The notes beneath the pieces are model-generated. The model was not told the DNA's origin. It worked only from the letters and a program-made list of their open reading frames with translations, and searched no databases. A program made the position numbers and the translations under genes. A stretch of DNA of 38,276 bases from contig CANGGP010000031.1 of assembly GCA_947453445.1 (NCBI GenBank), positions 1 to 38,276 of the forward strand, given 5' to 3'. Below are positions 26,330 through 35,099 of this stretch, in pieces; the first letter of the stretch is position 1, and the number at the start of each line of letters is the position of its first letter. The DNA comes from Sphingobacteriaceae bacterium (GTDB lineage: Bacteria; Bacteroidota; Bacteroidia; B-17B0; Aurantibacillaceae).

Positions 26330-27070
26330 TTAATTACTTGGCTCGTTCAGAATGTCAAGAAATTTAATTTGGGTGTCTTCCATACGATGCGCCAATTTAT
26401 CGAGGCGTGCATTTAACCAGTGGTAGCAAACAAATGCCAGCACACCAACCACTAAACCACCTGCAGAGGTCACCATTTTTTGGTATAAACCTTTTGAGAT
26501 AATTTCAATTTCAACCGTTTTGGCCAATGAGATGTCGTAAAAAATAGTGATTACACCAATAATGGTTCCAATAAAACCAAACATGGGCGCAATACGGCCA
26601 ATGATGTTTAACACGTTTAAGTTTTTTTCAAGTTTGGCAATTTCATTGGCGCCACTCTTGTCCATGGCCGCTCTAATTTCGGCAACAGGTTGACCGATGC
26701 GTGAAACACCTTGCTCAATCATGGCGCTTTCGGGTGTATTTACATTTTTACACATGGTGATGGCGTTGGCAATATTGCCTTGTTTAATCATGTCTTTAAC
26801 ACTGCTAAGCAATTGTTGGTTTTTTTTAGATGCTTTGCCAATGACCAACAATCTTTCGATGAGGATGTAAATAGATACAATTAATAAAATTGAAAGCGGC
26901 ACCATGATGGGACCACCTTTCATGATCATTTGAATCAAGGATATTTTTGTTTCCGTAATTTCGGGTGTATTGGTTTGAATGCCCGTGAGCATTTCTGAGT
27001 GTGCAGAATCGGCCATGTTTACAGCCGCATTAACCACGCCGCTTTGCGCTTGAAGAATGAAATTTAACAT
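26330..27070 (-). CDS. exbB: MotA/TolQ/ExbB-family proton channel protein
   Basis: Predicted 246 residues with three membrane segments: about 57-74 (PIMVPLSILLIVSIYILIERL), about 155-175 (GRIAPMFGFIGTIIGVITIF) and about 200-220 (SAGGLVVGVLAFVCYHWL). The second and third carry the conserved Gly- and Thr-rich ExbB/TolQ patterns. The protein forms the pentameric channel around ExbD in the inner membrane. The N-terminal 45 residues, before the first helix, are Ala/Ser/Thr-rich. It is the first gene of the exbB-exbD-tonB-folC unit. A weak -7-like box on the minus strand (TACTTTCG, 27097-27090) lies 19 bases upstream of the ATG. Confidence 0.9.
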   Translation of the reverse strand: MLNFILQAQSGVVNAAVNMADSAHSEMLTGIQTNTPEITETKISLIQMIMKGGPIMVPLSILLIVSIYILIERLLVIGKASKKNQQLLSSVKDMIKQGNIANAITMCKNVNTPESAMIEQGVSRIGQPVAEIRAAMDKSGANEIAKLEKNLNVLNIIGRIAPMFGFIGTIIGVITIFYDISLAKTVEIEIISKGLYQKMVTSAGGLVVGVLAFVCYHWLNARLDKLAHRMEDTQIKFLDILNEPSN

Positions 27071-27189
27071 CTTGATAAAAGTTTAACAACGAAAGTAGGT
27101 TTAAAATCACCGTCAAAAATTTTGAGGGCAATGGATTTTAAACATGACTTTGTTTATTATAAGCTATAAGGACAAAAAAGGGAAAAGTT

Positions 27190-27606
27190 TCAAGAAATGT
27201 GTTTTTCCAATTCGTTTTTTAGCATGATAAGATGGGCCGGTTTGATGCCAAATACACGCATATGGGCAAGTTCGCCATCTTTGTAGGTGATAAAAAACTG
27301 GCCTTTTTTTGATACACTTACTTTTTGAATATCGATAAAATACCATTCTTTGCTGTAAAAAAGGGAGTATTTGATGAGGATTTTTTCTTTGTATACCAAA
27401 GCAAATGGATTGAGTGCAAACCAGAGGCTTTGAAACGACACCACGCAGGTTGGCATGAGCATAACAAAACCAAGTGGATTCATTTGTTTGAATAATTGGT
27501 AGTTAACCAAAATTAACACGATGCTAAGGGCAGTGGTCGTCAACAATAAAAGTGGGTGTCGTTCGATGTTGTAAAGAGGCGGTATAAAAGGTGTAGAGTT
27601 TTTCAC
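27190..27606 (-). CDS. Small membrane protein with PH-like domain, unknown function
   Basis: Predicted 138 residues from a GTG at 27606; no ATG is available before the membrane part and a stop lies four codons upstream. Two hydrophobic segments (about 19-38 and 44-64) form a hairpin anchor. The remaining 70 residues (LVYKEKILIKYSLFYSKEWY, DIQKVSVSKKGQFFITYKDG, then a C-terminal helix) have the strand-helix layout of bacterial PH-like domains. I do not recognise a named family. A -7-like box with one mismatch (TAACTTCG on the minus strand, 27618-27611) ends four bases before the start codon. The gene stands apart from the exb cluster (119 bases). Confidence 0.6.
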   Translation of the reverse strand: MKNSTPFIPPLYNIERHPLLLLTTTALSIVLILVNYQLFKQMNPLGFVMLMPTCVVSFQSLWFALNPFALVYKEKILIKYSLFYSKEWYFIDIQKVSVSKKGQFFITYKDGELAHMRVFGIKPAHLIMLKNELEKHIS

Positions 27607-27707
27607 AAGGCGAAGTTAAAAATTAAAAGTTCAAATAAGCCTGAAGTTTCGCATTTTTCTTTAAACTTGTTTGTTGGGGCAAAGGCATTTGCTTAATTAC
27701 TTGTAAC

Positions 27708-27736
27708 TTGTACATGCCGATGCACTTATAATTTTA
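27708..27736 (+). promoter_or_regulatory. Putative promoter of the MltD-like gene
   Basis: TTG at 27708-27710, an 18-base spacer, and TAATTTTA at 27729-27736, which matches TAnnTTTG except for the last base. The implied start of transcription is about 14 bases before the ATG at 27754. Confidence 0.4.
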
Positions 27737-27753
27737 ATTTAATACCAAAAACA

Positions 27754-29241
27754 ATGGGTTTATTCAAAAAACAGTTAGGTTTAATTTTGCCGGTGCTAAT
27801 TGGCCTACAACTTCATGCACAGATAAGTTCTGTGGTAAATCCCATTGCTGATATGCTTGACAGCCTTTCAACGCAAAAGATGTTTGAAACAGCATTTTCA
27901 AAACCTGTTTTCCCGAAAAACAACAAATATAAATTCGCGCAAGACAGCGTTCCGCGTTACGACGATTACACATATCAGGCGCGATTGGCCAAATTGGATG
28001 CCTTTTCGCCATTTGATTTGGTTTACAATGAACATGTAAAAGGATTTATTGAATTATATACTGTTCGCAAAAGAGAGAGTGTGTCAAGGATGATGGGCTT
28101 TGCTCATTTGTATTATCCCATGTTTGAAGAAATCATGGACAAATACAACATTCCTTTAGAGTTAAAACATTTGGCTGTAATTGAAAGTGCCTTAATTCCA
28201 TATGCCCGCTCTAAGGCCGGGGCCATGGGTTTGTGGCAGTTCATGTATCCAACCGGTAAAATGTATGGTTTAAATGTTACTTCGTATGTTGATGAACGTT
28301 GCAATCCATACAAAGCCACTGTGGCAGCAGCAGAGTACCTCAAGAGTTTATATGCCATGTTTGGCGATTGGCAAATGGTGTTGGCAGCCTACAATGCCGG
28401 TCCGGGAACCATTAGCAAAGCCATTCGCCGCAGTGGCGGTAAAAAAACGTATTGGGAAATTCGTCCTTATTTACCACTGGAAACCCAAGGTTATGTACCT
28501 GCATTTATTGCCGCGAATTACGTGATGAATTACGGGCCTGAACACAATTTATATCCGGCTATGCCGCGCAAAACATATTTTGAAGTTGATACAGTGGTTG
28601 TGAAAGAACAAATGACCTTTGAACAAATTTCGCAGGCTTTAAATATCAGTACTGAAGAAATTTTATATTTTAATCCGCAGTACAGAAAAAATTTGATACC
28701 ATCGGGCGGTAACGCCATGTGTTTGCCAAAAAATAAAATTGCTTATTTCTTGAATAACGAAATGGCCATTTACGACGCCTTAAAAGCACAAAGAAAAGAA
28801 GAACAACAATTTGAAGTGGCAGAGGTTAAACGCATTCATACCGTAAAATACGGTGAAAAATTAAGCACCATTGCGCGAAAGTATGGCGTGAGTGTTGAAG
28901 AACTTCGTACGTGGAATTCGATTGGCAAGAAAGGTGCAAAGCCCGGAAAAAAACTTGTTGTATATGTGCGTGAGCAAAAGGCAATACCTTCAAAACCGGT
29001 GACCGTGAATACAGCTTCAAATTTAGCTTCCAATGGTGATACGGTGAATAAGCAATTGGCCGAAAACAATGTGGCCCTTGATCCTGCCTATGTTTACCAC
29101 AAAGTACAAAAAGGTGAAACGCTTTATAGTTTGGCTTTAAAATACAATGTAGAAGCACAATCGATTATTAATTTAAACAGCTTGCAAGACAAAAATTTGA
29201 GCCAAGGCCAACTGCTTAAAATTAAATCGAAGACTGAATAA
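27754..29241 (+). CDS. mltD: MltD-like membrane-bound lytic murein transglycosylase with LysM repeats
   Basis: Predicted 495 residues with a signal peptide (cleavage near Ala22-Gln23). The lytic transglycosylase (SLT, GH23) domain spans about 125-260: catalytic glutamate in LAVIESALIPYARSKAGAMG (Glu144), LWQFMYPTG, and AAYNAGPGTI. At least two clear LysM repeats follow: HTVKYGEKLSTIARKYGVSV (about 365-410) and YHKVQKGETLYSLALKYNVE (about 448-493), with a degenerate one before (TFEQISQALNISTEEILYFN). The enzyme cleaves glycan strands to 1,6-anhydro-muropeptides in the periplasm; LysM repeats bind peptidoglycan. No lipobox cysteine is visible, unlike enterobacterial MltD, so the gene name indicates the class only. 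Confidence 0.88.
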   Translation: MGLFKKQLGLILPVLIGLQLHAQISSVVNPIADMLDSLSTQKMFETAFSKPVFPKNNKYKFAQDSVPRYDDYTYQARLAKLDAFSPFDLVYNEHVKGFIELYTVRKRESVSRMMGFAHLYYPMFEEIMDKYNIPLELKHLAVIESALIPYARSKAGAMGLWQFMYPTGKMYGLNVTSYVDERCNPYKATVAAAEYLKSLYAMFGDWQMVLAAYNAGPGTISKAIRRSGGKKTYWEIRPYLPLETQGYVPAFIAANYVMNYGPEHNLYPAMPRKTYFEVDTVVVKEQMTFEQISQALNISTEEILYFNPQYRKNLIPSGGNAMCLPKNKIAYFLNNEMAIYDALKAQRKEEQQFEVAEVKRIHTVKYGEKLSTIARKYGVSVEELRTWNSIGKKGAKPGKKLVVYVREQKAIPSKPVTVNTASNLASNGDTVNKQLAENNVALDPAYVYHKVQKGETLYSLALKYNVEAQSIINLNSLQDKNLSQGQLLKIKSKTE

Positions 29242-29282
29242 TTTCCCCTAAAAAATTAGAACATAATTAGTATTTTGCTGTG

Positions 29283-31757
29283 ATGGAAACACTTTTTCAT
29301 ATACACGCAAAAGCCAAGAAATTTATTTATCTCATTTTTGTTTTTCTTGCAAGCAATCAGTTATTCGCGCAATACACACAAATTGTAAAAGGAAGAATTA
29401 CTGATAAAGTGTCGGGTATTGGTTTACCCGGTGTGTTGATTCAATTAAAATCATCGGCCGGTCATAAAGTAAGCACCAGTGATGCCGATGGTAATTTTAA
29501 ATTAACTGATGTGCCGGTGGGCCGACAATCCTTATTATTTAGTTTTACGGGCTACAAACCGGTGCCCATGAATGATTTAATTGTGAGCAGCGGTAAGCAA
29601 GTGGTGCTAAATGTTGAAATGGAAGAAAATGCCATCAACATGGATGAGGTGGAGGTAAAGGCCGGTGCCGATTCAAACCTGGTGAATACCATGCAAAATG
29701 CGGGTATGAAATCATTCAGCATTGAAGAAACAGAGCGTTATGCAGGTTCACGACAAGATCCTGCGCGGATGGCAGCAAACTTTGCCGGTGTGCAAGGCAC
29801 CAATGATTCGCGCAATGATATTATCGTTAGAGGAAATAGTCCTTCGGGTTTATTGTGGCGCTTAGAAGAAATAGACATTCCAAATCCGAATCACTTTGCC
29901 ATTGCGGGGTCAGCAGGCGGACCACAAAGCATCATCAACAATAAGTACTTAGCCAACAGTGAATTTTACAACGGCGCTTTTCCTTCAAATTATGGCAATG
30001 CTTTGGGTGGAGTTTTTGATTTGAAAATGCGCAACGGTAACAACGAAAAACATGAACGTACCTTTCAATTTGGTGTATTGGGTACTGAGTTAGCACTTGA
30101 AGGACCAATTAGTAAAAAATCTGGGGCCAGTTATTTGTTTACTTATCGTTATTCAACTTTAGCTTTGTTTAGCGCGGTTAAGTTTAACATTGGTACTTCG
30201 GCTGTGCCTGGTTATCAGGACATGGGCTTGCGATTAAATTTTCCGACTAAAAAAGCCGGTGTTTTTTCGTTTAACAGCATTGGTGGTTTAAGCAATATCA
30301 ATATTATACTCAGTAAAACAAAAGAACGTCCTAAAGAATTGTATGGTGATTTAAACCGCGATCAATATTTTGGTTCTAACTTGGGCGTAGGCATTTTAAA
30401 CCACGTGTATTCTTTTAATGCCCGCACCATGATTAAATCAAGTATTGCCTATGCCGTGCAAACCATCGATTCCAAACACAAATTAATTTTACGCCATCCC
30501 GATTTTACTCCTAACGACACTTTGCCGCAAATATTGGGTTACAAATTTTTTGAAGGTAAAACCACGATCAGTTCATTTGTAAAACACAAAATAAATTCGA
30601 GAAATAGTATTAAGGTTGGTGTTTTTGTAAATGTGATTAATGTGAATATTGATGATAGCATCAAAATAAATTCGGTGTATGATACCATTGCCTTGAAAAT
30701 ACAAAACAAGCCATTTAAAAAAAGGGAGTATGCCAAAACAAGCTTTTTATTGGTGCAGCCTTATATTAATTATGTACATCAGTTTAACCAAAAACTCTCT
30801 TTAAATGCCGGCATCTTTACACAGTATTTAAGTCTTAATAAACACTACAGTATTGAGCCGAGGGCAAGTTTGCGCTACCAATTAAAAGCCAATCAAGTGT
30901 TGAGTGTAGCTTATGGTTTGCACAGTCAAATGCAACAAACCTATTTGTATTTTGCTGCGCCCGACAGCATTTCGAAAGATGGTGTTTTGGCGGTAAATAC
31001 AAGCAAACAAAAAACAAATCAAGGTTTAGATTTTAGTAAGAGTCAGCATGCGGTGATTGCATACGATTTTTATTTGAGTAAATATTTAAAAGTAAAAACC
31101 GAAGCTTACTACCAATATTTATGGAATATTCCTGTATACATGATTCCATCTTCGGTATCAGCCATTAACAGGGGCGCCACTTTTACGCGTTTTTACCCAA
31201 TTTATACCATGGTGAACAAAGGCACCGGTACCAATTATGGTTTGGAGCTTACGCTTGAAAAATTATTTCATAAACACTACTTTTTTATGTTTAGTGGCTG
31301 TTTGTACGACAGTAAATACAAGGGAAGCAATGGTATTGAGCACAACACCGATTTTAATGGCAATTACATGTTTAACTTTTTAGGAGGTTTAGAATATGCT
31401 GTTGGTGAAAGAAATAGTATTTCATTTGGCACAAAAATTACCTATGGCGGTGGTAAGCGTTATTCGCCTATTAATATTGCTGCGAGCAATGCCATTATGG
31501 ATGTTGTGCCACAAGATGACAAAATTAACACCTTGCAGTTTAATCCTTATAACCGTTTAGATTTACGTATTTCTTATAAAATTAACGGCAAAAAAACATC
31601 CACCGAAATAACCTTGGATTTGGTGAATGTATTGAGCACAAAAAACGTTTTGGCCTTGAGTTATGCGCCTGATCCCGCGAATTTAAGCGCCAACCCTTTG
31701 GTGAAAAATTACCAATTGGGATTCTTGCCTTTGTTTTATGTGAAGGTGGACTTTTAA
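29283..31757 (+). CDS. TonB-dependent-receptor-like outer-membrane protein with carboxypeptidase-like N-domain
   Basis: Start chosen at ATG 29283 (an in-frame GTG precedes it); predicted 824 residues. A long signal peptide (about 1-31, ending LFAQ) is followed by a CarboxypepD_reg beta-sandwich (about 35-115: KGRITDKVSGIGLPGVLIQL, FSFTGYKP), a plug domain (about 125-250, with NDIIVRGNSPSGLLWRLEEI) and a C-terminal barrel whose last residues, FYVKVDF, end in Phe. This is the SusC/RagA-like layout in Bacteroidota, though the barrel is short for that group, and no SusD partner gene is adjacent. It could import a small ligand using the ExbBD-TonB system encoded just upstream on the other strand. 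The substrate is not predictable. Confidence 0.82.
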   Translation: METLFHIHAKAKKFIYLIFVFLASNQLFAQYTQIVKGRITDKVSGIGLPGVLIQLKSSAGHKVSTSDADGNFKLTDVPVGRQSLLFSFTGYKPVPMNDLIVSSGKQVVLNVEMEENAINMDEVEVKAGADSNLVNTMQNAGMKSFSIEETERYAGSRQDPARMAANFAGVQGTNDSRNDIIVRGNSPSGLLWRLEEIDIPNPNHFAIAGSAGGPQSIINNKYLANSEFYNGAFPSNYGNALGGVFDLKMRNGNNEKHERTFQFGVLGTELALEGPISKKSGASYLFTYRYSTLALFSAVKFNIGTSAVPGYQDMGLRLNFPTKKAGVFSFNSIGGLSNINIILSKTKERPKELYGDLNRDQYFGSNLGVGILNHVYSFNARTMIKSSIAYAVQTIDSKHKLILRHPDFTPNDTLPQILGYKFFEGKTTISSFVKHKINSRNSIKVGVFVNVINVNIDDSIKINSVYDTIALKIQNKPFKKREYAKTSFLLVQPYINYVHQFNQKLSLNAGIFTQYLSLNKHYSIEPRASLRYQLKANQVLSVAYGLHSQMQQTYLYFAAPDSISKDGVLAVNTSKQKTNQGLDFSKSQHAVIAYDFYLSKYLKVKTEAYYQYLWNIPVYMIPSSVSAINRGATFTRFYPIYTMVNKGTGTNYGLELTLEKLFHKHYFFMFSGCLYDSKYKGSNGIEHNTDFNGNYMFNFLGGLEYAVGERNSISFGTKITYGGGKRYSPINIAASNAIMDVVPQDDKINTLQFNPYNRLDLRISYKINGKKTSTEITLDLVNVLSTKNVLALSYAPDPANLSANPLVKNYQLGFLPLFYVKVDF

Positions 31758-31760
31758 TAG

Positions 31761-31768
31761 TAATTTTG
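31761..31768 (+). promoter_or_regulatory. Putative -7 promoter box, 4 bases before the start codon
   Basis: TAATTTTG matches TAnnTTTG exactly and ends four bases before the ATG at 31773, implying a leaderless or nearly leaderless transcript. It lies in the 15 bases between the receptor stop and the next start, so the saccharopine dehydrogenase-like gene may have its own promoter in addition to read-through. Confidence 0.45.
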
Positions 31769-31772
31769 ATGT

Positions 31773-33095
31773 ATGACAAAAATACTTGTGATAGGAGCCG
31801 GACGTTCGGCAACCTCCTTAATAGATTATTTATTTGAACATGCAGCAATGTATCATTGGCAACTAACGGTTGCCGATATGGATATACGTTTGGCGCAATC
31901 GAAAGTACCTGCCAATAGTAATGCCGTGGCCATTGGTTTTGATATTAACGATAAGGCACAACGCCAAGCCACTATACAACAACATGATTTTGTGATTTCG
32001 ATGTTGCCTGCTTTTATGCATGGTGATGTAGCGCGAGATTGTGTGCAATTTGGCAAAAGTATGGCCACTGCCAGTTATGTGAGTGCCGATATGCGGGCAT
32101 TGGACGAAGCTGCCAAACAAAAGGGATTGATCTTAATTAATGAATGTGGATTGGATCCTGGATTAGATCATGCCAGCGCGATGAAAATGATTGATGACAT
32201 TCATGCGCAAGGTGGAAAAATAAAAACATTTAAATCTTATTGTGGTGGATTGGTAGCGCCGCAAAGCAACGACAATCCTTGGGGTTATAAATTTAGTTGG
32301 AATCCCAGAAACGTTGTATTGGCCGGTCAAGGCACTGCACAATACTTAGAAGATGGCTCATTAAAATTTATTCCTTACAACCGTTTATTTACGCAAACCG
32401 ATAGCATTGAGGTAACAGGTTATGGCGCATTTGACGCTTATGCAAATCGCGATAGCATTGGTTACAAAGAGATATACCACTTAAAGGATGTGCAAACCAT
32501 GTTACGCGGAACCTTAAGACAGAAAGGTTATTGTAAGGCCTGGAATGTGCTTTTAAAATTGGGTTTAACGGATGATTCATCCAAAATTTCAAATGCCGAT
32601 GCCTTGACATATGCAGGGCTTGTGAGAGCATTTTTGCCGACCTCAAAATTAAATATTGTTGATCAAGTTAAAACCATTATGGGCCAAGATTGGGATGCAG
32701 AAGTGGAGCACAAACTAAATTGGTTGGAGATTTTTTCAGATAAAAAAATCAAGTTAAAAGAAGGTAGTCCGGCGCAAATTTTACAAGCCTTATTGGAAGA
32801 AAAATGGTTGTTAAAACCGGAGGATAAGGACATGATTGTGATGCAACATCAAATCAGTTATGAAGACAATCAGCAGCAACAAAAACACATCAGTTCTTCA
32901 TTGGTTTTGGAAGGAAAAAATCAAAATCATACCGCCATGGCATTAACGGTAGGTTTACCATTGGCAATTACTGTGAAAAATTATTTGAGCAAAAAGTTTA
33001 CATTGAGTGGTGTTCAAATACCAACGGTTTCGGCTATTTACAAGCCAATGTTGGATGAATTGGAACAGATGGGGATTCAATTTATTGAGCAATAA
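31773..33095 (+). CDS. Saccharopine dehydrogenase-family oxidoreductase
   Basis: Predicted 440 residues. An N-terminal Rossmann fold starts with KILVIGAGRSATSLIDYL (3-20), the dinucleotide-binding loop GAGRSA, and continues to DFVISMLPAFMHGDVARDCV. The C-terminal catalytic domain begins near NECGLDPGLDHASAMKMIDD, a signature of saccharopine dehydrogenase/reductase of the glutamate-forming type. Enzymes of this group interconvert saccharopine and aminoadipate semialdehyde plus glutamate, in lysine breakdown or the aminoadipate pathway. Related reductases act on other substrates, so the family is sure and the reaction is probable. No lysine-ketoglutarate reductase gene is adjacent. Cytoplasmic; the stop overlaps the A-run opposite the terminator of the convergent gene. 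Confidence 0.85.
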   Translation: MTKILVIGAGRSATSLIDYLFEHAAMYHWQLTVADMDIRLAQSKVPANSNAVAIGFDINDKAQRQATIQQHDFVISMLPAFMHGDVARDCVQFGKSMATASYVSADMRALDEAAKQKGLILINECGLDPGLDHASAMKMIDDIHAQGGKIKTFKSYCGGLVAPQSNDNPWGYKFSWNPRNVVLAGQGTAQYLEDGSLKFIPYNRLFTQTDSIEVTGYGAFDAYANRDSIGYKEIYHLKDVQTMLRGTLRQKGYCKAWNVLLKLGLTDDSSKISNADALTYAGLVRAFLPTSKLNIVDQVKTIMGQDWDAEVEHKLNWLEIFSDKKIKLKEGSPAQILQALLEEKWLLKPEDKDMIVMQHQISYEDNQQQQKHISSSLVLEGKNQNHTAMALTVGLPLAITVKNYLSKKFTLSGVQIPTVSAIYKPMLDELEQMGIQFIEQ

Positions 33096-33114
33096 AAAAG
33101 CGGCCGAAGCCACT
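33094..33114 (-). terminator. Rho-independent terminator with UUCG tetraloop
   Basis: On the minus strand AGTGGC pairs with GCCGCT (six pairs, one U-G wobble) around a TTCG loop closed by C-G, followed by six T. This is the stable cUUCGg hairpin. It begins six bases beyond the stop of the minus-strand gene at 33120, and its T-run covers the stop codon of the convergent dehydrogenase gene. Confidence 0.8.
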
Positions 33115-33119
33115 CTCAA

Positions 33120-33845
33120 TTATCTGCCGCCCATGGCGCGCATTTTTTCTTGAAATTCTTTGAATGTAAGCATCGTGTAACCTTCGGTATTTGGAACAAA
33201 AACCGAATCGTCAATGACATTGGTTGATACTTCAGTGGCGATCATCACACTTTTTACTTCCATACCTTGCATGTTCATGGTCGATTCCATGGCAAGCGGC
33301 ATCCCTTTTAATTCACTTAAGTCAACCGACATACCTCTGCGGTTGGCACGACGCACAGCGCCGCTCATTGGTTTTAATTTATCGGTATACCAAACGATGG
33401 TTTGACGTTCTTTTTTATCCTTATCGATTGAAGTAATGATGGCTTTGTAACATTCATAACCCGCTATGGTACGCTTGTCGTTGATGTATTCAATTTTTGG
33501 TTTTGATTCGGGGGCTTTGTTTTTATCCATACCATCCATTTCTTCTTTGGTGGCAGTGTATCCTGTTTTATTGCCCATTGATTCGCTCAAATTGGTGATT
33601 AGTTTGCCGTCAAAGTAAACCACATTCGAAAACATCATGCTGCTGGTTTCTGATTTTGATCTTTCGCCTTTCATGTAGGTCACAATTTCAATCTCTCCAA
33701 AAGCAGCATACTCAGCCGGCAGCCCTTCGGCTTTAATTGACATTTTAACGGTGTAATTATCGGTGTTTTGACCGCTTGATGCAGGTGTTTGGGCTTTTAA
33801 AAGCCCTAAACACAATACACTAAAAAGCATGAAATGTTTGATCAT
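33120..33845 (-). CDS. Exported DUF4412/GLPGLI-like protein
   Basis: Predicted 241 residues with a signal peptide (about 1-19, ending LLKAQ). The mature protein has a beta-rich pattern with Met-rich stretches: MKGERSKSETSSMMFSN, NDKRTIAGYECYKAIIT (about 147-163), then TIVWYTDKLKPMSG, and a late VFVPNTEGYTMLTFKEF. A conserved cysteine follows the IAGYE motif. This fits the group of small secreted Bacteroidota proteins named DUF4412 or GLPGLI-like, whose function is unknown. It is the last gene of a three-gene minus-strand group and shares its motif order with the gene upstream. A strong terminator follows. Confidence 0.68.
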   Translation of the reverse strand: MIKHFMLFSVLCLGLLKAQTPASSGQNTDNYTVKMSIKAEGLPAEYAAFGEIEIVTYMKGERSKSETSSMMFSNVVYFDGKLITNLSESMGNKTGYTATKEEMDGMDKNKAPESKPKIEYINDKRTIAGYECYKAIITSIDKDKKERQTIVWYTDKLKPMSGAVRRANRRGMSVDLSELKGMPLAMESTMNMQGMEVKSVMIATEVSTNVIDDSVFVPNTEGYTMLTFKEFQEKMRAMGGR

Positions 33846-33892
33846 AATCTGATTTTTTGTTGAAGTTTAAAATAAATATTAATGATGCGGTA

Positions 33893-34582
33893 TTACTGTA
33901 AATCCTTAATAAACTGTGCCATTTCTTCTTTGCTGATGATTTTCATCGAAGCAGGAATTTCAAAAGTTTGGTCAGGCACTTCAACATGGCTGTATGATTT
34001 AGCAGCAAAGTGCAATTCCATGCCCATCTTCTTTAAGCGGTAATCGAGTAACATCCCTTTAACAGGAGCATAAGGGGTTAACATGTTACAATCTTCCATT
34101 CCGAGATCTTTTGTATACCAAGCTTCGAACTTTGAAAAAGGTGCATCGAGCATGCTAACATTAATTTTATAACACTTCATACCAAGAATATCCTTGGTTT
34201 CGGTGGTTTCTTCAATTTTAATTCTGTAGTCTAAATTTTCTTTGGCCAAATCTTTTTCATTCTCAATACAAGCCTGTTTCACATTCATGAACTTAACCGA
34301 TTGCGACATGGTTTTACTTGTATTATCGCCCAAAATGGTCATGTTGAATAAGCCCATCACGCTCATTTCGATGGCGAATTTTTTCTTCTTAAACTTAAAA
34401 GTGGCTGAGTTTGGCGCAAAGCCATACAATGGGTGGTTGGGATCAACGCCTTTGGTGTCATATTCAATGATACCCTCTTCATCTTTACTCTTGCGAAAAG
34501 CATCATCACATGAAGTAAAAAGCAATATCGCCAGAAGCGCGATTAGCTTGGTGGTGTTGATTATATAGCGTTTTGCAGTCAA
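33893..34582 (-). CDS. Lipoprotein, DUF4412/GLPGLI-like, apparent paralogue of the next gene
   Basis: Predicted 229 residues from a TTG at 34582: no ATG occurs before residue 70 and a stop lies eight codons upstream, so a rare start codon is needed. The lipobox is FTSC with Cys25 as the lipidated residue. The mature protein carries TTETKDILGMKCYKINVSML, FEAWYTKDLGMEDC, KGMLLDYRLKKMGMELHFAA, and a C-terminal QTFEIPASMKIISKEEMAQF. The same order, with G-x-x-CYK, then WYT, then GM-x-L, then V/FxxP and an acidic-aromatic ending, is seen in the gene at 33120, so the two are probably paralogues. Function unknown; periplasmic or outer-membrane attached. Confidence 0.65.
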   Translation of the reverse strand: MTAKRYIINTTKLIALLAILLFTSCDDAFRKSKDEEGIIEYDTKGVDPNHPLYGFAPNSATFKFKKKKFAIEMSVMGLFNMTILGDNTSKTMSQSVKFMNVKQACIENEKDLAKENLDYRIKIEETTETKDILGMKCYKINVSMLDAPFSKFEAWYTKDLGMEDCNMLTPYAPVKGMLLDYRLKKMGMELHFAAKSYSHVEVPDQTFEIPASMKIISKEEMAQFIKDLQ

Positions 34583-34609
34583 AAAATCGATCTTTCTTTT
34601 TCGTTAATA

Positions 34610-34984
34610 TTAATAATGCATGCTTACACTCTTCTCAACAGTTTGACCTTCTTCTAACTTAATAACGCTTAAGCCGGAGAATTTTTTACCACCAATGTAT
34701 TTGGTAGCGTAAATATCATAAATAGCCGGTAATTTAAAAGTGAATTTGATGGCACCATCGGCATCGCTGGTACCATTGGTTCTTAAATCGGCAGTATCAA
34801 CACGTTTGCCATCTGCGCTTTTTACCAAGGCATAAAGCATCACGTATGAATTGCCAACAGCATTACCTGCCGAATCAACGCATTTAATAGAAGCAATGCA
34901 AGAAGTGTCCTTCTGACAAGAGCTCAAGCCCATAAAAAAACCGGAAACCAAAAAAATACTTAAAGCCAGTGCAATTAATTTCAT
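34610..34984 (-). CDS. Small lipoprotein with transthyretin-like beta-sandwich
   Basis: Start set at ATG 34984, which yields a proper lipoprotein signal (MKLIALALSIFLVSGFFMGL, then SSC with Cys23); the longer frame starts 13 residues earlier without a leader. Predicted 124 residues. The mature part (ASIKCVDSAGNAVGNSYVML, then NGTSDADGAIKFTFKLPAIY, DIYATKYIGGKKFSGLSVIK) has the strand order of small Ig-like or transthyretin-like modules such as CarboxypepD_reg. No catalytic residues are apparent. It is first in the minus-strand group, 27 bases ahead of the lipoprotein at 33893, and divergent from the cyclophilin gene. Confidence 0.68.
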   Translation of the reverse strand: MKLIALALSIFLVSGFFMGLSSCQKDTSCIASIKCVDSAGNAVGNSYVMLYALVKSADGKRVDTADLRTNGTSDADGAIKFTFKLPAIYDIYATKYIGGKKFSGLSVIKLEEGQTVEKSVSMHY

Positions 34985-35099
34985 TACTTTTAATAATCTA
35001 AATTTACATTTTTCGTGCTTCAATATTGCTCAATAATCGAAATAAAGAAGGCGATCATCTATACTATAAGGTAACAAATATAAAATAATTATGCATTAA

